From assembly GCA_030612495.1 (NCBI GenBank), contig JAUWNT010000111.1, forward strand, positions 1 through 7,150: DNA of 7,150 nt, read 5' to 3'. The notes under the pieces were generated by a model. The model was not told the DNA's origin, did not search any database, and saw only the letters and a list, made by a program, of their open reading frames with translations. Numbering within the stretch: position 1 is the stretch's first letter; every line of letters starts with the position of its first letter. The stretch is from Candidatus Aminicenantota bacterium (GTDB lineage Bacteria > Acidobacteriota > Aminicenantia > UBA2199). Shown one piece after another: positions 1-6,491 of the stretch. A program made the position numbers and the translations under genes.

Positions 1-158
1 GGTTTGAGTACCCCTGCAATCAAGCGCAATAGGGTTGTCTTCCCAACACCATTGATGCCAGTTATTAACACAACCTCTCCTTTTGGTATTTCAAGATTAA
101 AGTCATTAAATATTCTTAATTTACCAAACTTGAATGATAAATTCTTAATCTCTATCAT
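1..158 (-). CDS. ABC transporter ATP-binding protein, N-terminal part (runs off left edge)
   Basis: This is the first 52 codons of an ABC-type ATPase; the rest lies beyond the left edge. The protein begins MIEIKNLSFKFG, the usual opening beta-strand of these domains, with F12 a likely A-loop aromatic that stacks on adenine. A clear Walker A motif, GINGVGKTT, occupies residues 34-42 and is followed by LLRLIAGVLKP, the standard helix after the P-loop. The Q-loop, signature motif and Walker B would be in the missing part. The ATG overlaps the TGA of the upstream GntR gene by 4 nt (ATGA), and an AAAGGAG Shine-Dalgarno sequence lies 7 nt upstream, inside the GntR gene, so the two are co-transcribed and probably translationally coupled. 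By analogy with YtrA-type operons it should energise an exporter whose membrane subunit is encoded further left. The substrate is unknown. The family assignment is secure. Confidence 0.93.
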   Translation of the reverse strand, partial: MIEIKNLSFKFGKLRIFNDFNLEIPKGEVVLITGINGVGKTTLLRLIAGVLK

Positions 159-556
159 CTTAATACTCCTTTAAAATATTTTTTTACTATTTTTAAAATA
201 TCGTTATATGAATATCCAAGTTCCGATACTTTTGAGATGTAATCAAATGTTTCCTGTTTGAAGATTTCATATTTATCTTTTTTCAAATTTTCATTATTTT
301 TTTTTATAAAATAACCAAGTCCGGGCCTTGAATAAACATAACCTTCAGTCTCAAGTTGTGTATAAATTTTTATTATGGTGTTTGGATTTATTTTTAATTT
401 AATAGCCATTTCTCGTATTGATGTGAGTTTATCTCCATCTTTAAATTTACCTGATAAGATTGCAATCTTGATTGCTCGTTTTATTTGTTCGTATATTGGT
501 AGTGCTGATTTAACATCAACTTTGATATTAAGAAATTTTGTTGCTTCCTTTTTCAC
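155..556 (-). CDS. GntR-family transcriptional regulator, YtrA subfamily
   Basis: A 133-residue DNA-binding repressor made of a GntR winged helix (about residues 16-86) and a short helical tail (about 92-133). This is the size and layout of the YtrA subfamily, which lacks a large effector domain. Diagnostic stretches are LPIYEQIKRAI (19-29), GDKLTSIREMA (41-51, with T where the family usually has P), INPNTIIKIY (56-65, recognition helix) and LETEGYVYSRPGLGYFI (68-84, the wing). It shares an ATGA overlap with the downstream ABC ATPase, the usual partner of YtrA regulators, so it probably represses its own operon. The start is GTG; no ATG, GTG or TTG in frame offers a better N-terminus, and the predicted transcription start falls within about 3 nt of it. 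Family and subfamily are well supported. The inducing signal is unknown; cell-envelope stress is the precedent in Bacillus. Confidence 0.92.
   Translation of the reverse strand: MKKEATKFLNIKVDVKSALPIYEQIKRAIKIAILSGKFKDGDKLTSIREMAIKLKINPNTIIKIYTQLETEGYVYSRPGLGYFIKKNNENLKKDKYEIFKQETFDYISKVSELGYSYNDILKIVKKYFKGVLR
166..172 (-). promoter_or_regulatory. Shine-Dalgarno sequence for the ABC ATPase, inside the GntR gene
   Basis: Read on the minus strand, AAAGGAG ends 7 nt before the ATG at 158. It lies within the last codons of the GntR gene, consistent with coupled translation of the two. Confidence 0.8.
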
Positions 557-560
557 TGCA

Positions 561-580
561 CTACTAATATATAACAGTAG
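561..580 (-). promoter_or_regulatory. Probable GntR operator: palindrome over the -10 box
   Basis: The minus strand reads CTACT-GT-TATATA-TT-AGTAG, an inverted repeat with 16 of 20 symmetric positions (outer arms CTACT/AGTAG and an AT core). It covers the -10 box and the space before the start site, so a bound dimer would block RNA polymerase. Position and symmetry suit autorepression by the adjacent GntR protein; this is inferred from the sequence only. Confidence 0.55.
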
Positions 581-594
581 AACAGATTTGTCAA
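566..594 (-). promoter_or_regulatory. Sigma-70-type promoter of the gntR-ABC operon
   Basis: On the minus strand, TTGACA (594-589) is followed after exactly 17 nt by TATATT (571-566). An alternative -10, TATATA at 573-568, carries a TG extension one base upstream. The region upstream of the -35 (about 595-625) is almost pure A/T and could act as an UP element. Transcription should begin near 558-560, leaving almost no 5' leader before the GTG at 556. Confidence 0.75.
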
Positions 595-666
595 CAAAAA
601 AAATTATTTTTTTATTTATTTAATCATAAAAAGAGATAATAATTGAAAATTTGGTAATGCTGATGA

Positions 667-677
667 TTCTACTGTTA
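667..677 (+). repeat. Distal inverted copy of the gntR operator half-site
   Basis: TTCTACTGTTA here is identical over 11 bases to the minus-strand sequence at 582-572, which contains the left half of the probable GntR operator. The two copies are inverted and 84 bp apart, in the spacer between the TPR gene and gntR. This may be an auxiliary repressor site or chance in AT-rich DNA. Confidence 0.35.
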
Positions 678-746
678 GAGTAATTCAATAATGAGTAAAA
701 TTATCAATGACTAAATCAATTTTGCATATATATTAAAATAAGATTT

Positions 747-1931
747 TTACAATTCCAAGCGATTCTTTGTGTTTGTAATTAAGTCATTTAATTCTATATC
801 AACTTTTTTTATCTCTTTTTGTAAAGCCAATCCTTCTTTATCACTAACTGTAGTGGTTCCTGATTTCAGTGCTTTTAATTTCTTTTCAAGTTTATCTATT
901 TTATCGTATTCATATGCTGGGGGCTCGATGTCAGGATATGCTCTATCTATTCTTCTTTTTTCCCTTCTTATCTTTCTTTTAACACTTGCAATCTCTTCCT
1001 TATTTTTAGCGGCTGAGGATTGATTTTTTTTCTGCTTTGCATTGTATCTGTCAATTTTTGCCTGTAAATTATATTTTTTAACTATCATATTTTTTGCATA
1101 AGACTTTGCAGATGTTGCATTGGTCTTTTTCTCTTCTTTTTTATAAAGAAGGTATGATTCAACATAATACTTTGCTGCATTATTATATAATTTTCTATTC
1201 CTTTTAGCCTTTTTTTCATAAATATTACCTATGTAGTATGCTGTGATGCCTGTTTTTTCGCTCGAATACATTGATATGAATTCTTTTAATGCAGAGTCGA
1301 GTTTATTGGCTTTAAAAAGAGCAATAGAATATGCTTTATGAATAGATGGATTGATTTTGTCTTTATTGCTTAAACTCCTGTAAAAAGAGATAGCTGAAAT
1401 GTAATCTTCATCCTGGTGAACTAATCTCATCATTTTTTGTTCGGAAGTTTCAGATGGGGGAGGAGGAACTGTTAGTTTTTCTTTTAAATTTTTTGCTGCT
1501 GAAAGCACATCATTTAATTTATTGGCTCTAGCAAGTGAGATTGCTTTATTTGTATATTTAAGAGCTAAGTCTTTATTGTATAAAGAAGAACCCTTTATTG
1601 CATAGGAATTTCCAAGTATCAGATAAATCCTTGCCGTTTCTCCATGTCCGAGATCTTTAAAATTTTTTGTTTTTCCCGCATATCTAACTGCTTGAGAATA
1701 ATTTTTGTTTTGGAAGTAATTTAAAGCAAGTTGATAGTATGCAAGTTTTGTGAATCTTTTTGTAGTATCGGGATATTGTTGTATATAAGTTTTAAAAGCA
1801 GTAATTCTTGCTTTTATAGTTTTTTGCATTATTGCCTTTGTGTAATCCATCCCTGCATTTTCATAGTTTTGTGAAAAAATGGGAATAATGAATATTAAGA
1901 TAAGCATCCCAATAAAAAAAAGTTTTTTCAT
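747..1931 (-). CDS. Secreted TPR and coiled-coil protein of unknown function
   Basis: I do not recognise a named family for this 394-residue protein. It has a good signal peptide (MKK, hydrophobic residues 4-19, probable cleavage after the S-Q at 20-21), so it is exported, probably to the periplasm. Helix-pair repeats of TPR type are visible at about 62-87 (LAYYQLALNYFQNKNYSQAV core), 98-135, 195-222 and 229-262. A PPPP linker (156-159) separates two repeat blocks. From about 270 on it is very rich in K and E, with probable coiled coils at about 288-332 and 343-392 split by a proline-rich break (PDIEPPAYEYD). Such proteins usually scaffold complexes, but no enzyme motif is seen. It has its own promoter and an AAGGAG site 6 nt before the ATG, so it appears monocistronic. 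The gene call is firm; the function is open. Confidence 0.88.
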   Translation of the reverse strand: MKKLFFIGMLILIFIIPIFSQNYENAGMDYTKAIMQKTIKARITAFKTYIQQYPDTTKRFTKLAYYQLALNYFQNKNYSQAVRYAGKTKNFKDLGHGETARIYLILGNSYAIKGSSLYNKDLALKYTNKAISLARANKLNDVLSAAKNLKEKLTVPPPPSETSEQKMMRLVHQDEDYISAISFYRSLSNKDKINPSIHKAYSIALFKANKLDSALKEFISMYSSEKTGITAYYIGNIYEKKAKRNRKLYNNAAKYYVESYLLYKKEEKKTNATSAKSYAKNMIVKKYNLQAKIDRYNAKQKKNQSSAAKNKEEIASVKRKIRREKRRIDRAYPDIEPPAYEYDKIDKLEKKLKALKSGTTTVSDKEGLALQKEIKKVDIELNDLITNTKNRLEL

Positions 1932-1937
1932 ATTTCG

Positions 1938-1945
1938 CTCCTTCT
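1938..1945 (-). promoter_or_regulatory. Shine-Dalgarno sequence of the TPR gene
   Basis: Minus strand AGAAGGAG ends 6 nt before the ATG at 1931. It is a strong site that fixes the start at the signal-peptide methionine. Confidence 0.85.
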
Positions 1946-1959
1946 TTATTTTAAAATAG

Positions 1960-1988
1960 ATTCTACAAAAATATTAATTCTATTTCAA
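1960..1988 (-). promoter_or_regulatory. Sigma-70-type promoter of the TPR gene
   Basis: On the minus strand, TTGAAA (1988-1983) and TAGAAT (1965-1960) are separated by 17 nt, one mismatch each from consensus. Predicted transcription starts near 1953, giving a leader of about 20 nt that holds the ribosome site. It separates this gene from the operon to its right. Confidence 0.65.
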
Positions 1989-2077
1989 GTCTTTTGTGTA
2001 TTTTGTCATTTATTCATTAGCTTTTAAATATTTTCTTTTAGGACTTTCAAATTCTTTTTTTTGTTTCTACCAGGCAC

Positions 2078-2133
2078 TACAGTTTTAAATTTATTCCTTG
2101 TATTCATAAAAGAATACCAAATTAAAAACTGTA
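2078..2133 (-). terminator. Long imperfect hairpin at the end of the transporter operon (possible terminator)
   Basis: The arms at 2078-2092 and 2119-2133 are complementary at 14 of 15 positions (outer part TACAGTTTT / AAAACTGTA). Between them is a second stem, GTATTC at 2100-2105 with GAATAC at 2112-2117, around a 6-nt loop. The last codons and TAA stop of the outer-membrane protein gene lie within the right-hand arm. The structure is AT-rich and no U-tract follows it in the direction of transcription, so it is not a textbook intrinsic terminator. It could instead protect the mRNA 3' end. The inverted repeat is certain; the role is inferred. Confidence 0.5.
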
Positions 2134-3366
2134 TTTAAACTTCATGTAGAGCATGTCATTATCATTATATTGACCGAAGCGTCCCTTGCTGCCGTTGAAA
2201 ATATTTGCTCCCAATAATATTTCAAATCCGTCAACAAGCTTATATGTCGCTTTTAAACGAACAAGACTGTCACCATTATTTAAACCAATGTATGCGAATA
2301 ATTCTAAAAATAGAGTTTCCCGTAAAAAATCCTTTTGAGCCAGAAAGGTCATGGTATTTTCAAATTCATGGTTTGATATATATTCATTGTAATTTAGAAT
2401 CACCTGCTGAATAAATTGGAGGCTCATTTTGATATTTGCCAGGCTAAAATCGAATCCAAGAAGATAATGAATATAGCTCTTTTCAACAACACCATCTACT
2501 ATCGATTGTTCAATAGATGGAAAATATTTACCTGAAATGTATGCGCCTTCACCCCGTATAACAATACTACCCAGAGTTGTACTGAAACTACCCCCAAATA
2601 ATCCTAAACGGTGATGTTGAGGAGTTACCGTAATTGAGTCAACCTGAGCTGTTGCGGGATCAATTAACTTAAAAGTGTGCAGAGTCGGATCATCATCCCA
2701 CATGTATCCACCCATGATCTCAAAATCAATGGCAGAGGAAAGGACTGAGAATTTTAAGAAGATCTCGCTATTCTTTAAATTTTGAGCAACTTCCTTTTGT
2801 GAGTAATCAAAAATCGGTTGTATATTAAAATCCATTTTAGGACTCCAGATCGAGTCCTGCTCTGGTAATTTTGTAGGTGTAAAAGCAGGTACAAAGACAA
2901 ATTCAAGGGTATTATTTCCTAAATAATAGTCCACTTTTATTGCCGTAACTCCCATTCTGATCTCATCAAAATCAGGCAGTAAAAATTCTCTCATGTCCTT
3001 GGGTGAAATAACATCAGTTATAAAGACTCCATCAGCTTTACCCCAGATGATCTGCTGTTTTCCGATCCGGATATCCATAGAGTTAAAAAAAATATCCAGA
3101 TAAGCCTGCCGTAATCCTGATTCTAATTCTTTGTTTTGATAATGATTAATATAAGGATTTACCTTAAAAGCAACTTTATTTTTAGAATTTTCAATGTTTA
3201 AGCTGAATGTATTCTGAAGAATTGCAAAATAATAATTATCAGAGAGAAGCATTCCACTATAATTTCTGACGTATCCTGTAAATAAAGTTGACTGTGCCAT
3301 CATACCCGACACTGATAAAAAAAATACTATTAGTGGTATTAATGCTTTTTTTGGGATTTTTTGCAT
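2122..3366 (-). CDS. Outer-membrane beta-barrel protein, DUF1302-like
   Basis: A 414-residue exported protein. A signal peptide (residues 1-25, KK then a hydrophobic core, ending GMMAQ) precedes alternating amphipathic strands throughout, and the chain ends in MKFKYSF, a C-terminal phenylalanine like the signal recognised by the BAM assembly machinery. Residues 98-139 hold the best family mark: IRIGKQQIIWGKADG, then DVISPKDMREFLLPDFDEIRMG. These match the G-R-Q-x-x-x-W-G and N-P-x-D-x-R-E-F-x-x-P-D pattern that I recall from DUF1302 proteins. It is shorter than the roughly 600-residue DUF1302 proteins of Pseudomonas. The start ATG overlaps the stop of the LolA-like gene by 1 nt (TGATG) and is preceded by AGAGGA at 5 nt spacing. 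In this operon it is the likely outer-membrane receiver or exit for material moved by the RND pump. The barrel call is strong; the DUF1302 link is good but made by eye. Confidence 0.85.
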   Translation of the reverse strand: MQKIPKKALIPLIVFFLSVSGMMAQSTLFTGYVRNYSGMLLSDNYYFAILQNTFSLNIENSKNKVAFKVNPYINHYQNKELESGLRQAYLDIFFNSMDIRIGKQQIIWGKADGVFITDVISPKDMREFLLPDFDEIRMGVTAIKVDYYLGNNTLEFVFVPAFTPTKLPEQDSIWSPKMDFNIQPIFDYSQKEVAQNLKNSEIFLKFSVLSSAIDFEIMGGYMWDDDPTLHTFKLIDPATAQVDSITVTPQHHRLGLFGGSFSTTLGSIVIRGEGAYISGKYFPSIEQSIVDGVVEKSYIHYLLGFDFSLANIKMSLQFIQQVILNYNEYISNHEFENTMTFLAQKDFLRETLFLELFAYIGLNNGDSLVRLKATYKLVDGFEILLGANIFNGSKGRFGQYNDNDMLYMKFKYSF

Positions 3367-4148
3367 CAGATTCCTCTTTTCATCATTCTTTCAGTAAACT
3401 GTCTTTCCTGAATTTCTGTATTTATTTTCACATCTTTTAAAAACATTTCAGTTGAATGTTTCTTCTGCACATTCTTCATTTCAGAATATAATATAATCCA
3501 GAATTCACTTATCTTTTTGTATTTTTTAACTGTCAATATTTTTAATAAGTCACCATCTTCATCGTAAAATTCCTTCTTTTTTCCAATCCATTTATCTTTA
3601 ATGATCCAGGTAATGGTCCGGGAGTACATATACTCTTCTTCTTTGGGTTTACTCTCAATAACAAAACACTCTTCATTATCAAGTTTTTTCATATAGAGAA
3701 ATTTATGATTATCCGCTGATGGCTGCCGATCTCCAAGGTCATCATAAGTAAAGTCTGATCCCATAAAATAATCACTTTTACTATCGCTTGATATTCTTTT
3801 TACCCTCTTTAAAGCAGGCAGGTATATCCACTGGTCATCATCTTTCCCTTCTTTTGTATAGCTCCAGCTCATAAATGAAGTATTACGAACATCTGCAGGA
3901 GAAACAAAAAACATGATCTTTTTTTCAATATTCTTATTCTCTTTTAATAATTGTTTAATCTCTCTTATTCTCTTATTACCCCGGGAATCTGTCAAGGTCA
4001 TGGTAAGGTTGGCAGTTTGATCATCTCCTGTGGGTCTGTTATAAACTTTTTTTATTATTTCCAGCCCATCAGGTTTTACCTGAGCAAAAGTAAATATTGA
4101 AAAAAGAAAAAGAACCAGAGTTAAAATTTTAATTTTTTTCATAGTCAT
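3366..4148 (-). CDS. Outer membrane lipoprotein-sorting protein (LolA-like periplasmic carrier)
   Basis: A 260-residue periplasmic protein of the LolA-like 'outer membrane lipoprotein-sorting' family (Pfam PF17131 type), whose fold has a greasy cavity for acyl chains. The signal peptide spans about residues 1-23 (KKIK, hydrophobic core, ends TFAQ). Family-typical stretches are MFFVSPADVRNTSFMSWSY (79-97), DDQWIYLPALKRVKRISS (104-121) and SDYFMGSDFTYDDLGDR (125-141), followed by beta-strands with YSRTITWI (175-182) and KKEFYDEDGDLLK (191-203). It probably binds a lipid or lipid-modified substrate released by the RND transporter and delivers it to the outer membrane. The first ATG (4148) overlaps the transporter stop (ATGA) and has AAGGAGGT 5 nt upstream. 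The second ATG, two codons in, would be 11 nt away and is less likely. It is not the classical LolA of the LolCDE pathway; members of this family commonly sit beside RND genes. Confidence 0.93.
   Translation of the reverse strand: MTMKKIKILTLVLFLFSIFTFAQVKPDGLEIIKKVYNRPTGDDQTANLTMTLTDSRGNKRIREIKQLLKENKNIEKKIMFFVSPADVRNTSFMSWSYTKEGKDDDQWIYLPALKRVKRISSDSKSDYFMGSDFTYDDLGDRQPSADNHKFLYMKKLDNEECFVIESKPKEEEYMYSRTITWIIKDKWIGKKKEFYDEDGDLLKILTVKKYKKISEFWIILYSEMKNVQKKHSTEMFLKDVKINTEIQERQFTERMMKRGI
3372..3377 (-). promoter_or_regulatory. Shine-Dalgarno sequence of the barrel protein gene
   Basis: Minus strand AGAGGA, 5 nt before the ATG at 3366, lies inside the end of the LolA-like gene and supports coupled translation. 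Confidence 0.75.
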
Positions 4149-6451
4149 TTAAGACCTCCTTTTTTTTCTTTTTTAAAATATATGTTTGACCTATAAAGTA
4201 TTAAATACATTATTGATATTGTGCCTACAAAGCTGGTAAACATATTTAATGAGACAAGTGCTCCGAGTGCCCGGTTGGGAGGGAATACTGAAAATAGCAG
4301 TACTAAAAATCCTGCAATGATTACTAAAGCATTAAATACAATTGCCCGTCCTGAATGGAGCATAGTCAGCTCACTTGTCTTGATCTTATCCCCCGTTTCC
4401 CCTGCATATATTTTATACCTTTCAATAAAATGTACAGCATAATCAATACCTATTCCGATGGCTATACTGGAAAGGAGGGCGGTTGTAGTACTTAAAGGGA
4501 TGTTTAAAAGCCCCATTATCCCAAAACTGATTATTGCAGTTATAATGATGGGGATAGAAGCAATGAATCCGATAGAGATCTTCTTAAACATTATTGAGAG
4601 AAGAATAACAACTATAAACAGTGATAGTACAAGGCTTAAAATCTGCCCCTCCAGAATAAGGTCGGTAAATACCAGACCTTTGTATCCTGAACCTGCATAG
4701 TTAATACTTACATCTAATTTTTTAAATTCAGGTATATATTTTTTGATAATATCTATTGCGCTATTAATTGCCTTGGAATTATCGCTTTTAAGCTGAATAA
4801 GAAGATTTGCTTTTTGATAGTTATAATTAACAACTTTCCAGAGATTTTCCGGATCTCCGGACATTTCATACAGGAGCAGATACTGGGCATTCAGGTTTTT
4901 TGAATCCGGAATAGTATTATATTTTTCTTTATCTGCATGCATCACCTTATTCATCCTCTTCAGATAATCTGCCAAAGAGAAAGAATTTCCGACTATTTTA
5001 AGTTTTTCTACATCATTCTGCATCTTATCCATCAAGTTTAAGATATCCGGGTTCTTAAAAGCATCATGCTTCTTGGAATCAAGTATAACGTTCAAAGAGG
5101 ATGTCCCTCCAAAATGTTTATTGATAAACTGGTCAGTAATAACAATATCGCTGTCTTTTTCAAATTTTTCCAGAAAACTTGAATTTATCCATACCTTTCC
5201 AATTCCCAATAATGATACTGCAATGATCACAATTGTCAGTATAATAGTCAGATATTTATACTTAATAATCCATTGTGAAAATCTAAAGCTGAACCGCTTT
5301 TTAGTATCAGTAGATTCATTTTTGCTCTTTTTCTTCCAATTTGGGATTCCCAAAAGCATTAATCCGGCAGGTATGAGAACAAGGGAAAAAACCATAGCAA
5401 TTAATACCCCAAAAGCTGTAAACAGTCCAAAATATTTTATGGGATAAACCTGGGATGTTATCAGGGAGATAAATCCAACAGCAGTGGTTATTGAAGTCAT
5501 TACTACGGGTTTCCACATTCCATGGATCATATCTGATATGGCTTCTTTTTTTGAGGCCAGGGGATGTTCCTTCATATAGAGGTGGAGATGGCTGTAGAGG
5601 TGGATCCCGTCTGCCACACCAATAGCAATAAGCATAACTGGTATCATTGTTGAAACTGCATAGATGGGGATCTTTAAAGTTGCCATCAAACCAAATGTCC
5701 AGACTGTACTGAACAGTACAACTAACATAGTAAAGATCATTGCCTTAAAGCTCTTAAGTAAAAGCAGAAGAACCATAACAATAACCAGAATAACTATTGG
5801 TACCATGCGTTTCATGTCGCGTGGTCCAAGGTAAGCCATTGTGCCTTCCACAATAGGTCTTCCGGCAACATAAAGTTTTTCAGGCCCTTCAAATTCTCTC
5901 GCCATTTTTAGGATTCGATGGTAAAATTCCTGCGAAAAGGTATCATCTCCAATCTCTGCAATTATTACTGTTACCTTTTCATCAGCAGAGACCAGTCGTT
6001 CAAATATCATCTCATTGTTTCGTACATTCTGCTGGATCTTCTTAAGAGATTCTTCATCTTTTGGTAATTTTTTAAAAAAGGGCTTTACATCCATTCCTTC
6101 TTCTGTACCTATAATATTGTCTGCAGTATAGAGAGAGGTGACATCATCTTTTTCAATCTCTTTCATCTTCTGGAGTGCTTTGGTGATGTCTTTGATTTTT
6201 TTGAATGTTCCTGTGTTGTAAATACCATTTCGGTTTTCAATGGCAATGATGATCCCATCTTTAATATTAAACCATTCCTCAGCCTTGTTACTGTATACAA
6301 AAGCAGGGTGCTGCTCGGGCATATACTTATCAAGATCTGTTTCCATACGTGTATTTTTTTTCATAATCATAAAAAATGCAAAGGATATTGCAAGTATCAG
6401 AAAAACGGATGCCCATTTGTAGTTGATTAATTTTTTTAAAAATTTATTCAT
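4145..6451 (-). CDS. RND/MMPL-family transporter, HAE3 type
   Basis: A 768-residue inner-membrane pump of the RND superfamily, in the single-chain 12-helix form used for hydrophobic or lipid substrates (HAE3/MMPL). It has two similar halves. Half one: TM1 at about 12-31, a periplasmic domain at about 32-213, then TM2-6 at about 216-369. Half two: TM7 at about 399-420, a periplasmic domain at about 421-600, then TM8-12 at about 603-755. TM4 carries GVADGIHLYSHL (278-289) and TM10 carries GIGIDYAVHFIERY (666-679). The aspartates D281 and D670 are the expected proton-relay residues. At under 800 residues it is shorter than AcrB-type pumps (over 1000), and no membrane-fusion adaptor or TolC gene accompanies it. 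Instead a LolA-like carrier and a barrel protein follow in overlapping frames. Energy is presumably the proton (or sodium) gradient. The family call is very secure; the substrate is unknown. Confidence 0.95.
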   Translation of the reverse strand: MNKFLKKLINYKWASVFLILAISFAFFMIMKKNTRMETDLDKYMPEQHPAFVYSNKAEEWFNIKDGIIIAIENRNGIYNTGTFKKIKDITKALQKMKEIEKDDVTSLYTADNIIGTEEGMDVKPFFKKLPKDEESLKKIQQNVRNNEMIFERLVSADEKVTVIIAEIGDDTFSQEFYHRILKMAREFEGPEKLYVAGRPIVEGTMAYLGPRDMKRMVPIVILVIVMVLLLLLKSFKAMIFTMLVVLFSTVWTFGLMATLKIPIYAVSTMIPVMLIAIGVADGIHLYSHLHLYMKEHPLASKKEAISDMIHGMWKPVVMTSITTAVGFISLITSQVYPIKYFGLFTAFGVLIAMVFSLVLIPAGLMLLGIPNWKKKSKNESTDTKKRFSFRFSQWIIKYKYLTIILTIVIIAVSLLGIGKVWINSSFLEKFEKDSDIVITDQFINKHFGGTSSLNVILDSKKHDAFKNPDILNLMDKMQNDVEKLKIVGNSFSLADYLKRMNKVMHADKEKYNTIPDSKNLNAQYLLLYEMSGDPENLWKVVNYNYQKANLLIQLKSDNSKAINSAIDIIKKYIPEFKKLDVSINYAGSGYKGLVFTDLILEGQILSLVLSLFIVVILLSIMFKKISIGFIASIPIIITAIISFGIMGLLNIPLSTTTALLSSIAIGIGIDYAVHFIERYKIYAGETGDKIKTSELTMLHSGRAIVFNALVIIAGFLVLLFSVFPPNRALGALVSLNMFTSFVGTISIMYLILYRSNIYFKKEKKGGLK
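4154..4161 (-). promoter_or_regulatory. Shine-Dalgarno sequence of the LolA-like gene
   Basis: Minus strand AAGGAGGT, a near-perfect anti-16S match, encodes the last codons of the RND gene and lies 5 nt before the ATG at 4148. It decides in favour of that ATG over the one two codons downstream. Confidence 0.85.
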
Positions 6452-6454
6452 TAT

Positions 6455-6461
6455 TCCCCCT
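6455..6461 (-). promoter_or_regulatory. Shine-Dalgarno sequence of the RND gene
   Basis: Minus strand AGGGGGA, 3 nt (from its last base) before the ATG at 6451. The 40-nt gap to the TetR stop shows no convincing promoter or terminator, so the pump is probably read from the tetR promoter. Confidence 0.65.
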
Positions 6462-6491
6462 GTTTTATATGTACTCAGCTATAAAATATAT

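Noticed and set aside
375..623. Open frame of 82 codons on the plus strand over gntR
   Set aside because: It is the antisense of a clear GntR winged helix, has no family features and overlaps the gntR promoter.
664..686. TTCTACTGTTAGAG resembles the stem of Cas12a-type CRISPR repeats
   Set aside because: It occurs once in this orientation, the second stem arm (GTAGA) is absent, and no array or cas gene is present; the match to the gntR operator explains it better.
644..746. Possible terminator for the TPR gene
   Set aside because: Only a weak AT-rich stem with G-U pairs is found (about 684-712) and no T-tract follows; too weak to list.
769..1023. Open frame of 84 codons on the plus strand within the TPR gene
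   Set aside because: It is the antisense of the K/E-rich coiled coil, which naturally yields long F/S/L-rich frames; no independent evidence of coding.
2062..2090. Minus-strand segment ending GGTAGAAAC looks like a CRISPR repeat end
   Set aside because: It is a single copy with no spacers or second repeat in the window; most of it is the hairpin arm and flank.
5073..5447. Open frame of 124 codons on the plus strand opposite the RND gene
   Set aside because: It is an antisense shadow of a well-recognised transporter; no promoter, ribosome site or domain.
5316..5516. Open frame of 66 codons on the minus strand within the RND gene
   Set aside because: It is a shifted frame inside the continuous RND reading frame, whose TM5-TM6 sequence is clearly the real product; no frameshift is indicated.
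6452..6491. Possible separate promoter for the RND gene
   Set aside because: The 40-nt gap is AT-rich but has no -35/-10 pair at proper spacing, whereas the tetR promoter is perfect and in line.
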